Below, piece after piece: positions 21,500 to 32,921 of a stretch of DNA of 64,000 nt. The DNA is from Myxocyprinus asiaticus (lineage: Eukaryota; Chordata; Actinopteri; Cypriniformes; Catostomidae). The notes beneath the pieces were generated by a model. That model was not told where the DNA came from. It worked only from the letters and a program-made list of their open reading frames with translations, and made no database searches. The stretch is taken from assembly GCF_019703515.2 (NCBI RefSeq), contig NC_059351.1, positions 15,379,501 to 15,443,500 of the forward strand, read 5' to 3'. A program made the position numbers and the translations under genes. Position 1 is the first letter of the stretch. Each line of letters opens with the position of its first letter.

Positions 21500-22686
21500 C
21501 GAGTCTGAAGCCAGTGCTGAAGCGGTCTCATATGCATCAACCCGAGCGGTGTGGCCACCGCTGAGGATGCCATATTTCTGGACCACCAGGGTGGACATCG
21601 CCCACCTGAGAGACCGCGCCATGACCTTTGTTGCCCGGAGAGCAAGGTCGGTCACCGAGCACAGTTTCTGCATCAATCCCAGGTCGGAACTACCCTTGTG
21701 CAGTTCTTTCATTGCCTTGACTTGGTGTACCTGCAGGAGAGCCATGGTATGCAGGGCAGAGGCGGCTTGTCCAGCGGCACCATAGGCCTTAGCCGTTAGA
21801 GACAATGTGAACCTACAGGTCCTGGACAGGCGCCCGTGCCAGGTGGTGGCGCTCTGCGGGCACAAGTGCACTGCGAGCGCCTTATCCACCTGGAGGATCC
21901 CCGAATAGTCCCTGGCCGCCCCACCATCGAGGGTAGTGAGGGCAGGGGAGCTGAGAGACTGGGATCGGGTCGTGAAAGGTGCCCTCCATGATCTTGTCAG
22001 CTCCTCATGAATCTCTGCGAAGAAAGGAACCGGGGCCGGGCGCGGCCGTGAGCGGCACTCCGAGCCGAGGAACCAATCATTGAGCCGCAAGGATTCAGGG
22101 GAGAGTGGAGGGTTCCACTCTAACCCGACGCTCACGGCTGCCCGGGCAAGCATGTCGGCCAGCTACGTGTCGGCCTGTGACTGGGTGACCGTACCCGAGG
22201 GAGGAAGCCCAGCCGAAGCCTCCGCGTCAGACTGAATGAGCCCGCTCTCCGATGCTGCGCGCGAGAGCTCATCGTCTTCCCGGGGCCCGAATAAGAGGTC
22301 GAACTCACCGTGAGACGAGCCGGCGGTCTCATCCGACAGCCCGACCGGGGCAAGCAAGTGTGCTGGGGAATGGGAGGTCCGTGGGGGATACCTGGCGGAG
22401 GTGCTCCCATTGAGATCCCCAAATCGCCCCCAGTGCTAACCGGCACGGCCTCACATCCGTAGGTAGAAGGACCGAGGCGGGGAGCAGCTGGGGTGGCTTG
22501 CTTTCTTACGAATGCAAGCCGTGACCGCTATGTTGCCATGGTCATGTTCTCGCAATGAGGACAAGATCCATCCACAAAGGATGTCTCTGCATGGGCAGCG
22601 CCCAGACACGTAAGACAGCGATCGCGGCCATCAGAAGCGGAGAGATAACGACCGCAACCAGGAATAACACACAAACGGGAAGGCAT
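21500..22686 (-). pseudogene. DIRS gag-like ORF, copy B
   Basis: Starts at 22686 with MPSRLCVIPGCGRYL and includes the Cys/His cluster and the EWNPPLSPESLRLNDWFLGS block. It extends further than copy A, through LTAKAYGAAGQAASALHTMA, MKELHKGSSDLGLMQKLCSV and TDLALRATKVMARSL. Stops and frameshifts break the N-terminal third. Near 21500 it runs into RNase H sequence with the reverse transcriptase deleted. Confidence 0.82.
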
Positions 22687-23667
22687 CTTTAAAAAGACGT
22701 TCCGTGTGTGCCATTCTTTTAGAATGAAAATATACTATTTTTAAAATATACTCTTTTTGTTATTCTGCCGAAGCGCCCAGGGGTGTTCTCTGCACTCCAT
22801 GGGTGCAGAGGGGGAGAAGCCGCTGAAATGCGGCGTAAAATCCAGCAGATGAGGTGAATGAACTCGCGGATGAATTCAGCTTCAATGAATAGAACTGCTT
22901 GGCTCCGAAGAGAAAATCTGAACGAGTGGTTGCATACCAGCTCCTTTTATACCCGTATGTCCGGGGGAGTGGCATGCAAATTCTGCTCGGCAATTCCCAT
23001 TGGCCTTTTTTCAAAGATCAGAGGTGTTTACGGCTCCCAAGAATGACCCCTAGTGTCACTACATTGACACAACGTCAAGTGAGTGACAGATAGGGAACCC
23101 CTTTTATAAAAAAAATAAATAAATAAATAGATAAATAATTCTGGAGCTGAATGATTTTCATGACGCTTCAATGGAACTAGATTTTTCCACAACATACTAC
23201 ACACTACTAACCGGCAAAAGAAATTACATTGTTGAATTATGAGCTTGCAGTTTGAATTCATGTAGAGAAATATAGAGAAAGACTGAACGCTGTGAAAAAA
23301 ATTCAGTAATAATAAGACAAGAAATAAACAATATGGGCCCTATTTTAAGAGTGCTAGCACTAAGCGCAGCACTGTGCCATAAGTTATAAGCGCAAAGTCA
23401 GTGGACATGGCCATGAATTTTTGGTATTTTCGTGCAAGCATACGCTAAGTCTAGAAGCAAGTGGGTTTGATGAAATCGCTCATGCAACACGCATATGGGC
23501 TGGATCAAAAGCAATTTAATTCAGAGGTTTTCTCAAGTTATTTCACCGTCAGCGTCCTATTACATATTGTCCATTCCCTCAAGCAACAGCGATATAAACA
23601 AAGACAGCATTCATAAGAAGTTGGTAGTGTAAATGGACTGTAATAGAAGAAATAAAAAGAATGTTTA

Positions 23668-23866
23668 TGACCAGGAGGAGGGTGGGGTCGGGCCGTGACT
23701 GTGCACGTCCGGCCCCCAATCAGGCTAATCCGCCGAGGAGTGGGATAAAGACAAGCCGGATGCGGCAGTTCGAGAGAGAGAGAGAGCCACATGCAGCTGC
23801 CGCATCTGGCTCGTCTTTATCCCTTTCCTTGGCTGATTAGCCTGATTAACCCTCCTCCTCGTCACA
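23668..23866. repeat. Fold-back pair of the GC-rich dispersed repeat
   Basis: The left arm (GGAGGAGGGTGGGGTCGG ... GGATAAAGACAAGCCGGATG) is followed after a (GA)n/CATGCAGCTG loop by an inverted arm (CTGGCTCGTCTTTATCCC ... GATTAACCCTCCTCCTCGTC). The left arm also matches 11341-11469. Confidence 0.75.
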
Positions 23867-24755
23867 ATGTTCTTCTGTGCATGAACTGCGTCCTTGATGA
23901 TTGTCAGGCATATTTCATATGAAAGTGACATACTCCTTTTATACACATAGAAAATGTGATTCTCGTCAGAATTTGGACGTAGACCCTTAAATTATAGAAA
24001 ATGTAAGTATTATTAATTTTCATCTACTGTCACACAAATCATGGCTAGTAGCCTATTAACAGTGATTGTGTTGGCATGCAGTTCAATTCTACCAGTCGAT
24101 TTTGATTTTGAAAATGTAAATTAATATATTGAAACATGAAAAAACTCAAACTAAATGAAAATATAATAAAAATACGAAGTGGTCAAAAAAATCATACCAA
24201 TTCCAAAAATGTTACGATCTCCAACTTTTTCCACCGTCCCATTTTTGCAGTGACTTTTGCAGTGAACCGGAAAAATACCATTGCAAATTAATTATATCAT
24301 ATATACAATTGTAAATTTAAACATAATAATACTAATTGAAAACGAAACCATGACCTATAGATTGTTTAGCACAAATCTGTTTCATATAAGACGGCTACTC
24401 TGGGAAATAATTTGGCGCTTTACCGAACGAGCGCCGCTCTGCCGACACACACACATAAAAAACGCGCAGAGGCTCGTGTTGCGCTGCTTAGCGTACTATG
24501 TGGTCGGTCCACACAAACTCCATCTCAGATGTAGATGATCACTAGCTGGGTCAGCCTATAACATGCATTGAGAACGGCACCGGACAAGCATTTTACCAGA
24601 TGTTAAATGAGTATTACACTACTTTAATTAGCCTACAAACATACACTCAAACACAGATCGTGGATCGCTCAGTGCCGGACTTTCAACATAAAAGCTGGAG
24701 TCAAATTAAAAGCCTTAAGAAATTACAACTGAAAAGTATTACCAGTGTATAACAA

Positions 24756-24839
24756 AATTATTATTATTATTATTGATAATAATAATAATAATAATTATTA
24801 TTATTATTATTATTATTAATAATAATAATAATAATAATA

Positions 24840-24871
<32 letters not shown>
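24756..24871. repeat. (ATT)n/(AAT)n alternating triplet tract
   Basis: About 115 bp of ATT runs switching to AAT and back at least twice, giving self-complementary halves. Confidence 0.95.
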
Positions 24872-24967
24872 GAAATTACAATAAAAACAAATTGGGTTCC
24901 AAAAATGACTGTGTGATTGAAAAGTGGATTGACATACTAATAAAACTAAAATTAAATAAATAAATAA

Positions 24968-24985
24968 CAGAGAGAGAGGGAGAGG

Positions 24986-25028
<43 letters not shown>

Positions 25029-25029
25029 T
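24968..25029. repeat. (GA)n microsatellite
   Basis: GA dinucleotide run with minor interruptions. Confidence 0.95.
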
Positions 25030-26284
25030 CTGAAACCATTTACAATTCCAGATACATGTTATTTTTGCTGCTGCATCCTGCAGACTAGTTAACAAAAAAG
25101 TTTTGCACATGCTCTTATGTAATTGCTTTTTGTTTTCCTATTTTATAATGAAATAATTTATTGTACGTGGTTTTTGTTTCTTTACACAAAGAGTACTCCC
25201 AATCAGTTCCACACAGTGGATTATAGATGTTCTAAACTCATTAAGAAAAAAACAACACTGGTATCAGATCGGGACCGGTATCGGCCAATACTGACAGTTC
25301 ACGTATCGTATCAGAAGAGAATAAATGGTATCGTTCCATTCCTAGTGCAAACGGTCCCACCTATGGCCACTTGCACTTTGCATTAGCACGAAAATTGCAA
25401 TTAGAATTAGCGCTCTCGTGAAAATTGAAAAAGTCGTTGCGCTTAATGCTGTGCTTTGCACACAAAAACAGTGCCCTTTTCTATGCCTTTTATGCCTATT
25501 TTTTTTCTTTTTTGGTTGCGTGTCACAAAAACGAACAGTGTCATCCAATTTGTCATTCTCTTCTTTTTAATATTTCAGTCAAAAAATCTCACTTATCTGT
25601 CTCAAACTAATTAGTTATCAGTTTGCATCCCTCCAACAAATCACTGACACACTGTCCCACTGAATGTTGCCTCAAATCATTAATGGAATCTTTAAGGAAA
25701 CTGGAACCAAAATCATTAAATTCCTCCATTGAATACACCATTCAAACTTTGTTTTGTGCATAATTTAAATCTAAGGTCCGTAATTTTTGTAAACGGTATA
25801 CTTTTTAAGAAATAAAAAATAGCTGAAATATAAAATAGTTGGCTGCCAAACATACAGTATATGTTATCTAAATGAAGACCCAAACTGGTGCAGTAAAGCA
25901 GTTTTCAGATGTGTGTGTGTGTGTGTGTGTTGTCTAGTAGTACTTGCAATAGTTTATAAAAGTGCTTAATGTGGCACTTTTTTCCTCCCTGCAGTAACTC
26001 AAGAGCTTTAGAAAGGGGTTTACCCACATCTTAGTGTTTTGCTATTGCCAACTAATTTGAATATTTACCTAAAACAGCGCAGAACAATTCATTGCATCAC
26101 ACACACACTTTCTGTGCTCATACACCATGCTGCACTGCAGTAACACTCCTCGTGAAGGCAGATTTGGAACATCATACACACATAAACACCCTTCATTAGA
26201 GGACAGCAGGACAAAGGAACACCCCTCAAACTTGCTCTGCTGCTCAGGGGTCAGGCTATAGTGGCACACCACGATGCAGTTGAC

Positions 26285-26815
26285 GGTAAGTATTTAGGGA
26301 AGCACGACCTGGTCATCAGGTTCCTTAGAGGCACGAGGAGGCTGAATCCTCCCAGATCGCATCTCGTCCCCTCGTGGGACCTCTCCTTGGTCCACAACAC
26401 TGTTTAGGGATCAGGTAGTGAAACTGCAAGCGAAGTTGCCCAAGGAGGAGGCAGACCCAGCCTTTTTGTTGCTGTGTCTGGTGCGTGCTTTGCGCATCTA
26501 CTTGGATCGCACGCAGAGCTTTAGAGGCTCTGAGCAGCTCTTTGTCTGCTTCGGAGGACAGCAGAATGGGAGCGCTGTCTCCAAACAGAGGATCGCCCAC
26601 TGGGTTGTTGACGCCATCACTTTGGCATACCACGCCCAGGACATGCCACCCCCTTGGGGCTTCGGGCACACTCCACCATGAGTGTGGTGGCCTCTTGGGC
26701 CCCGACCAATGGCGCCTCTGACATCGGAAGAGCAGCGGGCTGGGCAACACCCAATGCCTTCACGAGTGGAGGTTCCTCAAATCTCTGGGTTGAGCCGGTT
26801 CATCCCGTGTGTTGT
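26285..26815 (+). pseudogene. DIRS tyrosine recombinase, copy C
   Basis: Fragments FLRGTRRLNP-like near 26310, then VVKLQAKLPKEEADPAFLLL, VRALRIYLDRTQSFRGSEQL and FVCFGGQQNGSAVSKQRIAH. Several frameshifts, including one at the GFGHTPP/HECGG junction where the H-x-x-R motif should be. An internal segment between the arm-binding part and the LQAKLP block is deleted. Confidence 0.82.
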
Positions 26816-27082
26816 CAGGTACGAACAGGTAAGTTGGCTGGACAACTGGCCGCTTGCGTTTAGCGCCTTTCCGCTCCTGGAGGCGAAGACATGCGCTTTT
26901 CACCCCCAGTCGTGTTCACGAAGTCGTGGACCCTGGATGTCCTTCCTCCTTAGCCCTGTGGCAGGTGAGTTTGCGGAGAAACTCGTTGCCGGCCCAGTAC
27001 GTGTGCTAACTTGGCCCTGTACTGGGGTAGGTGCTCCACATGCGCTGGTTACCCATATGTAACCCCGTGTGATGTATCTTCA

Positions 27083-27334
27083 GTGTTACATAACTAAGTT
27101 GAAATAAAATCCATAATGCCTTTAGTATCTATCCAATGTGGATCAATGAGGATCTGATGCTGTCTTGAGTTTATCTGTCAAATCTGAGAATAGAGTATTC
27201 TGTCAATAAAGTAAATGATACTGTCAGAGTTATGTAGACAGAAACCTACAAAGGTCAGATATTATAGGAATTATGGATTTTATTTTGAGTATGTAGATGT
27301 TCTGTGTTCACGGGCAATGGAGGAGTCAGGAGAC
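27083..27334. mobile_element. Small insertion with inverted ends inside DIRS copy C
   Basis: Comparison with copies A and B shows about 250 bp of extra sequence here. The two sides are imperfect inverted repeats of about 50 bp, centred on AAATAAAATCCATAAT (27103-27118) and its inverted copy ATTATGGATTTTATTTT (27269-27287). About 10 bp of DIRS sequence is missing at the insertion point. Family unknown. Confidence 0.55.
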
Positions 27335-27825
27335 AGCTCACCCGTTGGTGAACCCTCATCTTCCTTGGGCAGAGGCCCCTCTGCCCCCGGTCACCATTTG
27401 TTTAGAGCTCCTCTCCCCCTGGATAGGACCTACCACGGGGACTTCTCCACATGAGACACTGCTGACAAGACTCGGTAAGACCATGTGACATATTGCCACA
27501 CAATTTCCTCCCCCTCAGGCAGGGTGTGGTCTCCACGGTGTCTTCCCCTTGGGAGTGACACCCCCCCCGACGTGGACGCTATACGGCCCCCAGTTGAACG
27601 ATTTTTCCTTTTGGGGAGAATAAAGAGAAGAGGCTGTGGCTGGGGCAGCCTGTCCCCATTTTTGGGCAGTGGACTTGTCCCTGAGGTAGAGGGGACCATA
27701 CGATACTCGTAGGAGCGTTGGGGAGGTTACGTGATGGCCAGGTGTGCTGGCTACGAGGCATACAATGGCCTGCCGTCTTGCACCGCCAGTTCACGTAACA
27801 CAGTTCAGCTAGTTGTGGCATTTTG

Positions 27826-28211
27826 TACAGGGACCCCTAGTGTCACTACATCGACACAACGTCGAGCGAGTGACAGATAGGTAATGTCCTGGTTACTTTC
27901 GTAACCTCCGTTCCCTGATGGAGGGAAAGAGACGTTGTGTCCCTCCTGCCACAACACTGAACTACCTGCTGAAATGGCCGGGACCTTGTCTCGGCTCCTC
28001 AGCACAAAACCTGAATAAGTGGTTGCGAGCCAGCTCCTTTTATACCCGTATGTCCAGGGGAGTGGCATGCAAATTCCACTCGCCAATTCCCATTGGCCTT
28101 TTCTCAAAGATCAGAGGTGTTTGGGGCTCCCAAGAGTGACCCCTAGTGTCACTACATCGACACAACGTCTCGTTCCCTCCATCAGGGAACGGAGGTTATG
28201 AAAGTAACCAG
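27826..28211 (+). repeat. DIRS internal complementary region and 3' inverted terminal repeat, copy C
   Basis: 27826-27886 is the reverse complement of the element's outer 5' end (CCCCTAGTGTCACTACATCG ... GAGTGACAGATAGG). It is followed by the inward-facing terminal repeat: TTTTATACCC TATA motif at 28037-28046, ATGCAAAT at 28068-28075 and ATTGGCC at 28091-28097. This is the DIRS layout that allows a circular replication intermediate. Confidence 0.82.
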
Positions 28212-28580
28212 GCCGTTTTTTGCCCTGTACCTCGATTTCACTCTGCATGTAAACACTTTTACCAGCGTTCTTTGTGCGCAAGTATTATACGCATGTCTGT
28301 TTGCATTTTGATGCCAAAAACAGAGAACAACCAGATGATTTCAAATCTCATGTAAATGCAATTTTCTCGGGTTGTCCATTTTTTGTTTACATAAGCTGTT
28401 TTTTTGGTAGTTATCAGCGTATTGGTGTGCATGTGAACCTACACAATTCATCCTGAATTCCCCTTCAATGTTTAAACATGTATGTGTTCTCTTATCTTCT
28501 GAGTCATTCTATTGGAAGTAAAAAACCCTCTCAATAACAGTGTGAATAATTCAGACAGACCTCATGTATGAAAAACAGAT

Positions 28581-28616
<36 letters not shown>

Positions 28617-31134
28617 GAGAATGTTGCTGCTGGCATTAGGTCACAGAATGTAATGGTTCAATTATTACATCTTTCTCTCTCTCACACAAACACACACAAA
28701 CACGCGCACAGTCAGTTTCATATATGCAATCAACACACATGACTAAAGATGATCGATTGATGGAAAAATCACAGAAACATCTGTATAAATGCATAAATAG
28801 TATGCATTATGTTCTGGTGTTGGAATTTTTTTAGACCAAAAAAATTCTATAACAAAATAAAAAAAACTAAAAACAAAATAAAAAAAAGAAAAACCTGAAT
28901 TTTTTTTTTTTTTTTAAATGGGGGGAAATGTTTGTAATGGCTTAAAAACAGCATAAAAACAGCACGTTATTGGTTACTTTAAGCTGTGAAAAGTGTTAAA
29001 TGTTTGTTCCCTGTCTGCTACTGGTCAAACAAACAGATAGTCTCCCCAAACCTGTGCCAGTGGTAGGGTCAATGTTGCTGTGTCGAGCTGGTCAGAACAC
29101 TGAAACAAACTGAGCAATGTTTTTATAGAGCCACAGAGTTTACAATTTTTGTGAAATTATCCTACAATTATCCTACTGAATATTAGAGCCTCTGATACAC
29201 CTCTTTTACATCTCTCATGAAAATTAGATTACTTTGGTGACATTTTTGTAAAATGATAGGGGTCTTTACACATTTTGTGGTAGTTCTAAAGGTATGAGCT
29301 AACAAATCAAGCACTATAGTAAAAATGTTTTAATGCCATGCGTAAAATAGCATTTTGTGAGGAACAGGGCCTGATAATCTTCAGTTTTTCTCTTGATTTG
29401 TATGAAAGGGAATACAAGTCATTATTTTTGTAGTGCCTCTAATGTTTACGTGGTACTACGAGCAATGTAAAAATCAGCTAGCAAAATCTTAAGGCAACGT
29501 GAATCTATGAGACCAGGTTGGCATATTTTGCTTGAACAGAAGAACACATTTTAACATCTAAAATATTACAATTACATCAGCTTTAATTCAACGATGCAAA
29601 TAGTTTTGAATTGTGAGGAAAATAAGGAACACCACACCAGAGGGATATAGGGAAAGCGATTTGGTCACAAAATAAAGAGGAAGAGGCATTTTAAAGGTGT
29701 TTAAAACTGTCATAGTGCAAACAAGTCTCCACTGAAATTATCATATTTTGTGTGTGAGTGTGCATGTAATGCGTGTGTGTGCATATGAGTGTGTTTGTGT
29801 GTGCGAGAATGAAAGGGAGAGAAATCTGGGTGATATCGGAGAGTTAATTAAATTGTGTGAATAAATGTCACACAGTATTAGAGACAAGCTGCTTTCTCTG
29901 TCATCGACACACACGCATACTCACTCTCACAATTAGATATGAACTCCGGGAGGTTTATTAAAGCAGGAGACTGAAGCAAGCGACATTCTGACAACATATA
30001 CACTGACGAGACAGGTCAGGACCAATGCAAATCACTGGAAAGAAATCTGATCCAATTCCAGCGTAGTATACAGAGACGACTACATTTGTAGGTTGATTCC
30101 TTTGAACATTGCTACCAATACATTTCTCTGTTTGTTTGAGCATCCCAACCAGCCCAACATAACAAGATTGGCTTAACCAATGGCATGAGTTTGGGGTGGG
30201 ACTATTCAGCCAATCATAGTCAAATTCTCCACTTGTTCTCCATTTAATCTAGCGACTGATATTTAAGAGAAACAACTGAGATATTCATGAGATGTAATTT
30301 GTGATTTCTCTTTCTTATGTTCTTCTCTGCAGTATATGTGACATTTCTGTTATCACAAGTTTGCATATAGGAATTACTGATCAAACTTGGTGCACATTTA
30401 TCAGTGATAGACTTATATAAAGGTATAACTGCTCATGAGAAACCACCATAGATGTGATAAAACTGCAGCCTTTACTGCATTTATTTTGTCTTCTCTAAAT
30501 CTCTCTCTGTCACTTTACGAGGGCTATATAAATCACTGTTCTGAGGCTCCAATTTTTGGCTCAGCACAAAACAGTTACAGACTGTTCTGACAGAGCACTG
30601 CTTGCTAATCCACAGTACCTCATTTGAACATTAAAATGCAGGAAGGCTTCGACTAATTTCCCAATGACAGTGTACTGTGGGCTTTCTGTAGATGGGACTT
30701 GTGGGTAACATTACTCAAGACAGATAGAGGACAGCACTCAAGGACTTTGCACTTGACATTGTTGTGCCAACGTCTCTCCACATGTCCGCATGGGGTCTGT
30801 CAAGCTCGAAAAACAACACAAATCATAAAACTTGGGCTGGGTAAAAATCCCAAGATCAATCTTTTACTCTACATGTCAACCCTCTACAACCCTCTTGAGA
30901 AAGTCACGTCTAAAACATGTGATTAGCCAATGGATGGTACATTTTAAGATTTCACTAGCCAGTGATTGAGTAGTATAGTGGGGAAGAAGTTTAGAACTGA
31001 GAAATGTTTGGTTTACTCCTTCCGTATAAAGTGTCCAAAGATGAGATCCATGCAATCCATTTGTCATTGAATAATGTCTATTTTAAGATCCTTTCTAAAG
31101 ACAACAAAATAAAATAATTATTTAATTCTAATTG
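28212..31134. other. Intronic sequence, no gene seen
   Basis: Contains (GA)n at 28578-28620 and poly-A/T runs near 28860-28915. No exon, RNA gene or element ends recognised. Confidence 0.5.
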
Positions 31135-31142
31135 CACATAGC

Positions 31143-31937
31143 TAGAGATCGACCGATATTGATTTTTTAAAACTGATACGATAATGATTATTTGTGTTTA
31201 CGTATCCCATAACCAATATGCAGAACCAAGTACTTTTCCCCATGAATGTCTATGCGTTTATGTGAAACTTCTACTCGAAAGGTGTTGCGGAGATAATTGA
31301 TTTCGACAGAGCTGTAATGTTGTAAATGATGATTCATAGCTAAATAGTAAATGTTAATATAACTCAGGTAATTTTAAACAAGTGGATCTTGTTAAAAACT
31401 GCAATGGCATACGGTCACCATTCTTGCATACGGCCAGTCATTCCACTGGAACATGAGCATCTACCTGAATGGCAAATTTACAAGACAAATAAGCACAGCC
31501 AACTGAGAATTAAATTAAACTGTCATATTTCCAACATGCACTCATCCAAGGCTCTTCGAGTTGATTAATGTGAAGTAATGTTACGTCTTTGTGACTTTGC
31601 AGGAATTGTCTTTATCTGAGTTTGTCTCCATTTCTTAGCACTTAAAGTACACATCAAGCATTTATGTAACACATCTCACTAGAGCATGGATGGCTGTTGC
31701 GTTTAATTAAATTTAGTAATTCAAGCAATACATTGCAAAAGCAAGTTACTTTACCTGAGGACAACCCACAAAATTGTTTCCACTCACACGCACTGCTGCA
31801 TTGGCTTGAGTGCAATTTTAGAAACTCCCACTAGATGGTGCCAGTTATCGGTGGATCCAAAATTACATAAACAATATCCGATTAAAGAAAAATGCTTGAA
31901 TATTAGAAAAAAATATCGGAAAATCAGATTATCTCTA
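31143..31937. mobile_element. hAT-type non-autonomous element with perfect 8-bp duplication
   Basis: Starts TAGAGATCGACCGATATTG and ends AATCAGATTATCTCTA, inverted ends of the TAGAGATCGACCGATA type. A perfect duplication CACATAGC flanks it at 31135-31142 and 31938-31945. The 795-bp interior has no transposase. Confidence 0.85.
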
Positions 31938-32027
31938 CACATAGCATGGATGCGGTAAAGAAGCCATTAAGACTACACTATTGTTAATATGCGCTCAACC
32001 AAAACACACATACACACACATATATAT

Positions 32028-32752
32028 CCTTCTCACCACAACTGTACAGAGTGGTTATCTGAGTTACCGTAGACTTTGTCAGTTCGAACCAGACTGGCCA
32101 TTCTCTGTTGACCTCTCTCATCATCAAGGTATTTCCATCTGCAGAACTGCCGTTCACTGGATGTTTTGTGTTTTTGGCACCGTACTAGATACCAAGGAGA
32201 TCAGCAGTTACAGAAAAACTCAAACTAGCCCGTCTGGCACCAACAATCATCCATGCAATTATCTAATCAGACAATAGTGTGGCACCAGTGCAGTGCATAA
32301 AATCATGCAGATACGGGTCAGGAGCTTTAGTTAATGTTCACATGAATCATTAGAATGGGGAAAAAATGTGATCTTAGTGATTTGGACCGTGGGATGATTG
32401 TTGGTACTGGATGGGATGGTTTGAGTATTTCTGTAACTGTTGATCTCCTGGAATTTTCACACACAACAGTCTTTAGAATTGACTCCAAAAAAAAAAAAAA
32501 AAAAAAACATCCAGTGAGCAGCAGTTCTGTGGACGGAAATGCCTTGTTGATGGCAGAGGTCAACAGAGAATGGCTAGACTGGTTCGAACTGACAAAGTCT
32601 ATGGTAACTCAGATAACCGCTCTGTATAATTGTGGTGAGAAGAATATCATCTCAGAATGCTATTCTGAGATCCAGGTTGGCACTGCTTTGGTGGCACGAG
32701 GGGGACCTATACAATATTAGGCAGGTGGTTTTAATGTTGTGGCTGATCGGTG
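32028..32752. mobile_element. Long-inverted-repeat (fold-back) DNA element, left-truncated
   Basis: The left arm (TCTCACCACAACTGTACAGAG onwards) and right arm (mirror ending ACAATTGTGGTGAGAAG near 32640) are inverted copies over several hundred bp. The right end is TTTTAATGTTGTGGCTGATC GGTG next to a TA-rich flank. The same end begins the copy at 63721. The left outer 100 bp or so is missing. Open frames in it are by-products of the inverted repeat. Confidence 0.8.

Positions 32753-32754
<2 letters not shown>

Positions 32755-32831
<77 letters not shown>
32755..32831. repeat. (TA)n microsatellite
   Basis: About 75 bp of pure TA directly after the fold-back element end. Confidence 0.97.
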
Positions 32832-32834
<3 letters not shown>

Positions 32835-32921
32835 TGCTGTTGAAGTTAATGTGTTATTAAAGCGTTAAAGCAAAATTTGTTTAATGCCATTAACTTTTTT
32901 AACACAGTTAACACGTAATAT

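Larger units (their letters stand above)
18529..23098 (-). mobile_element. DIRS retrotransposon copy B (internally deleted)
   Basis: Same order as copy A on the minus strand: 5' terminal repeat ending at 23098 (GTTCCC), gag-like frame, RNase H, tyrosine recombinase, tail, internal complementary region and 3' terminal repeat at 18529. Its end palindrome is GGTTAC-TTTC-GTAACC, not the TGGT spacer of copies A and D, so it belongs with copy C to a second subfamily. Reverse transcriptase is absent. Confidence 0.9.
23335..25470. mobile_element. Composite old repeat region starting GGGCCCTATTTTAA
   Basis: GGGCCCTATTTTAAGAGTGC at 23335 is a typical left end of a fish miniature-element family with CGCAAAGTCA-like interior. 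Related GCGCTTAATGCTGTGC sequence reappears at 25380-25470, so the intervening DNA may be one decayed element filled by later insertions. The right end was not located. 25190-25350 contains GGTATCGGCCAATACTGA-type remnant. Confidence 0.35.
26258..28211 (+). mobile_element. DIRS retrotransposon copy C (5'-truncated)
   Basis: Plus-strand copy that begins inside the tyrosine recombinase and runs through the tail, internal complementary region and complete 3' inverted terminal repeat. The 3' end is GGTTATGAAAGTAACC, the TTTC-spacer subfamily shared with copy B. A foreign insertion of about 250 bp lies at 27083-27334. gag, reverse transcriptase and RNase H are absent. Confidence 0.88.

Noticed and set aside
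32327..32868. Frames of 78-121 codons near the (TA)n tract
   Set aside because: They arise from the arms of the fold-back element and the TA run.
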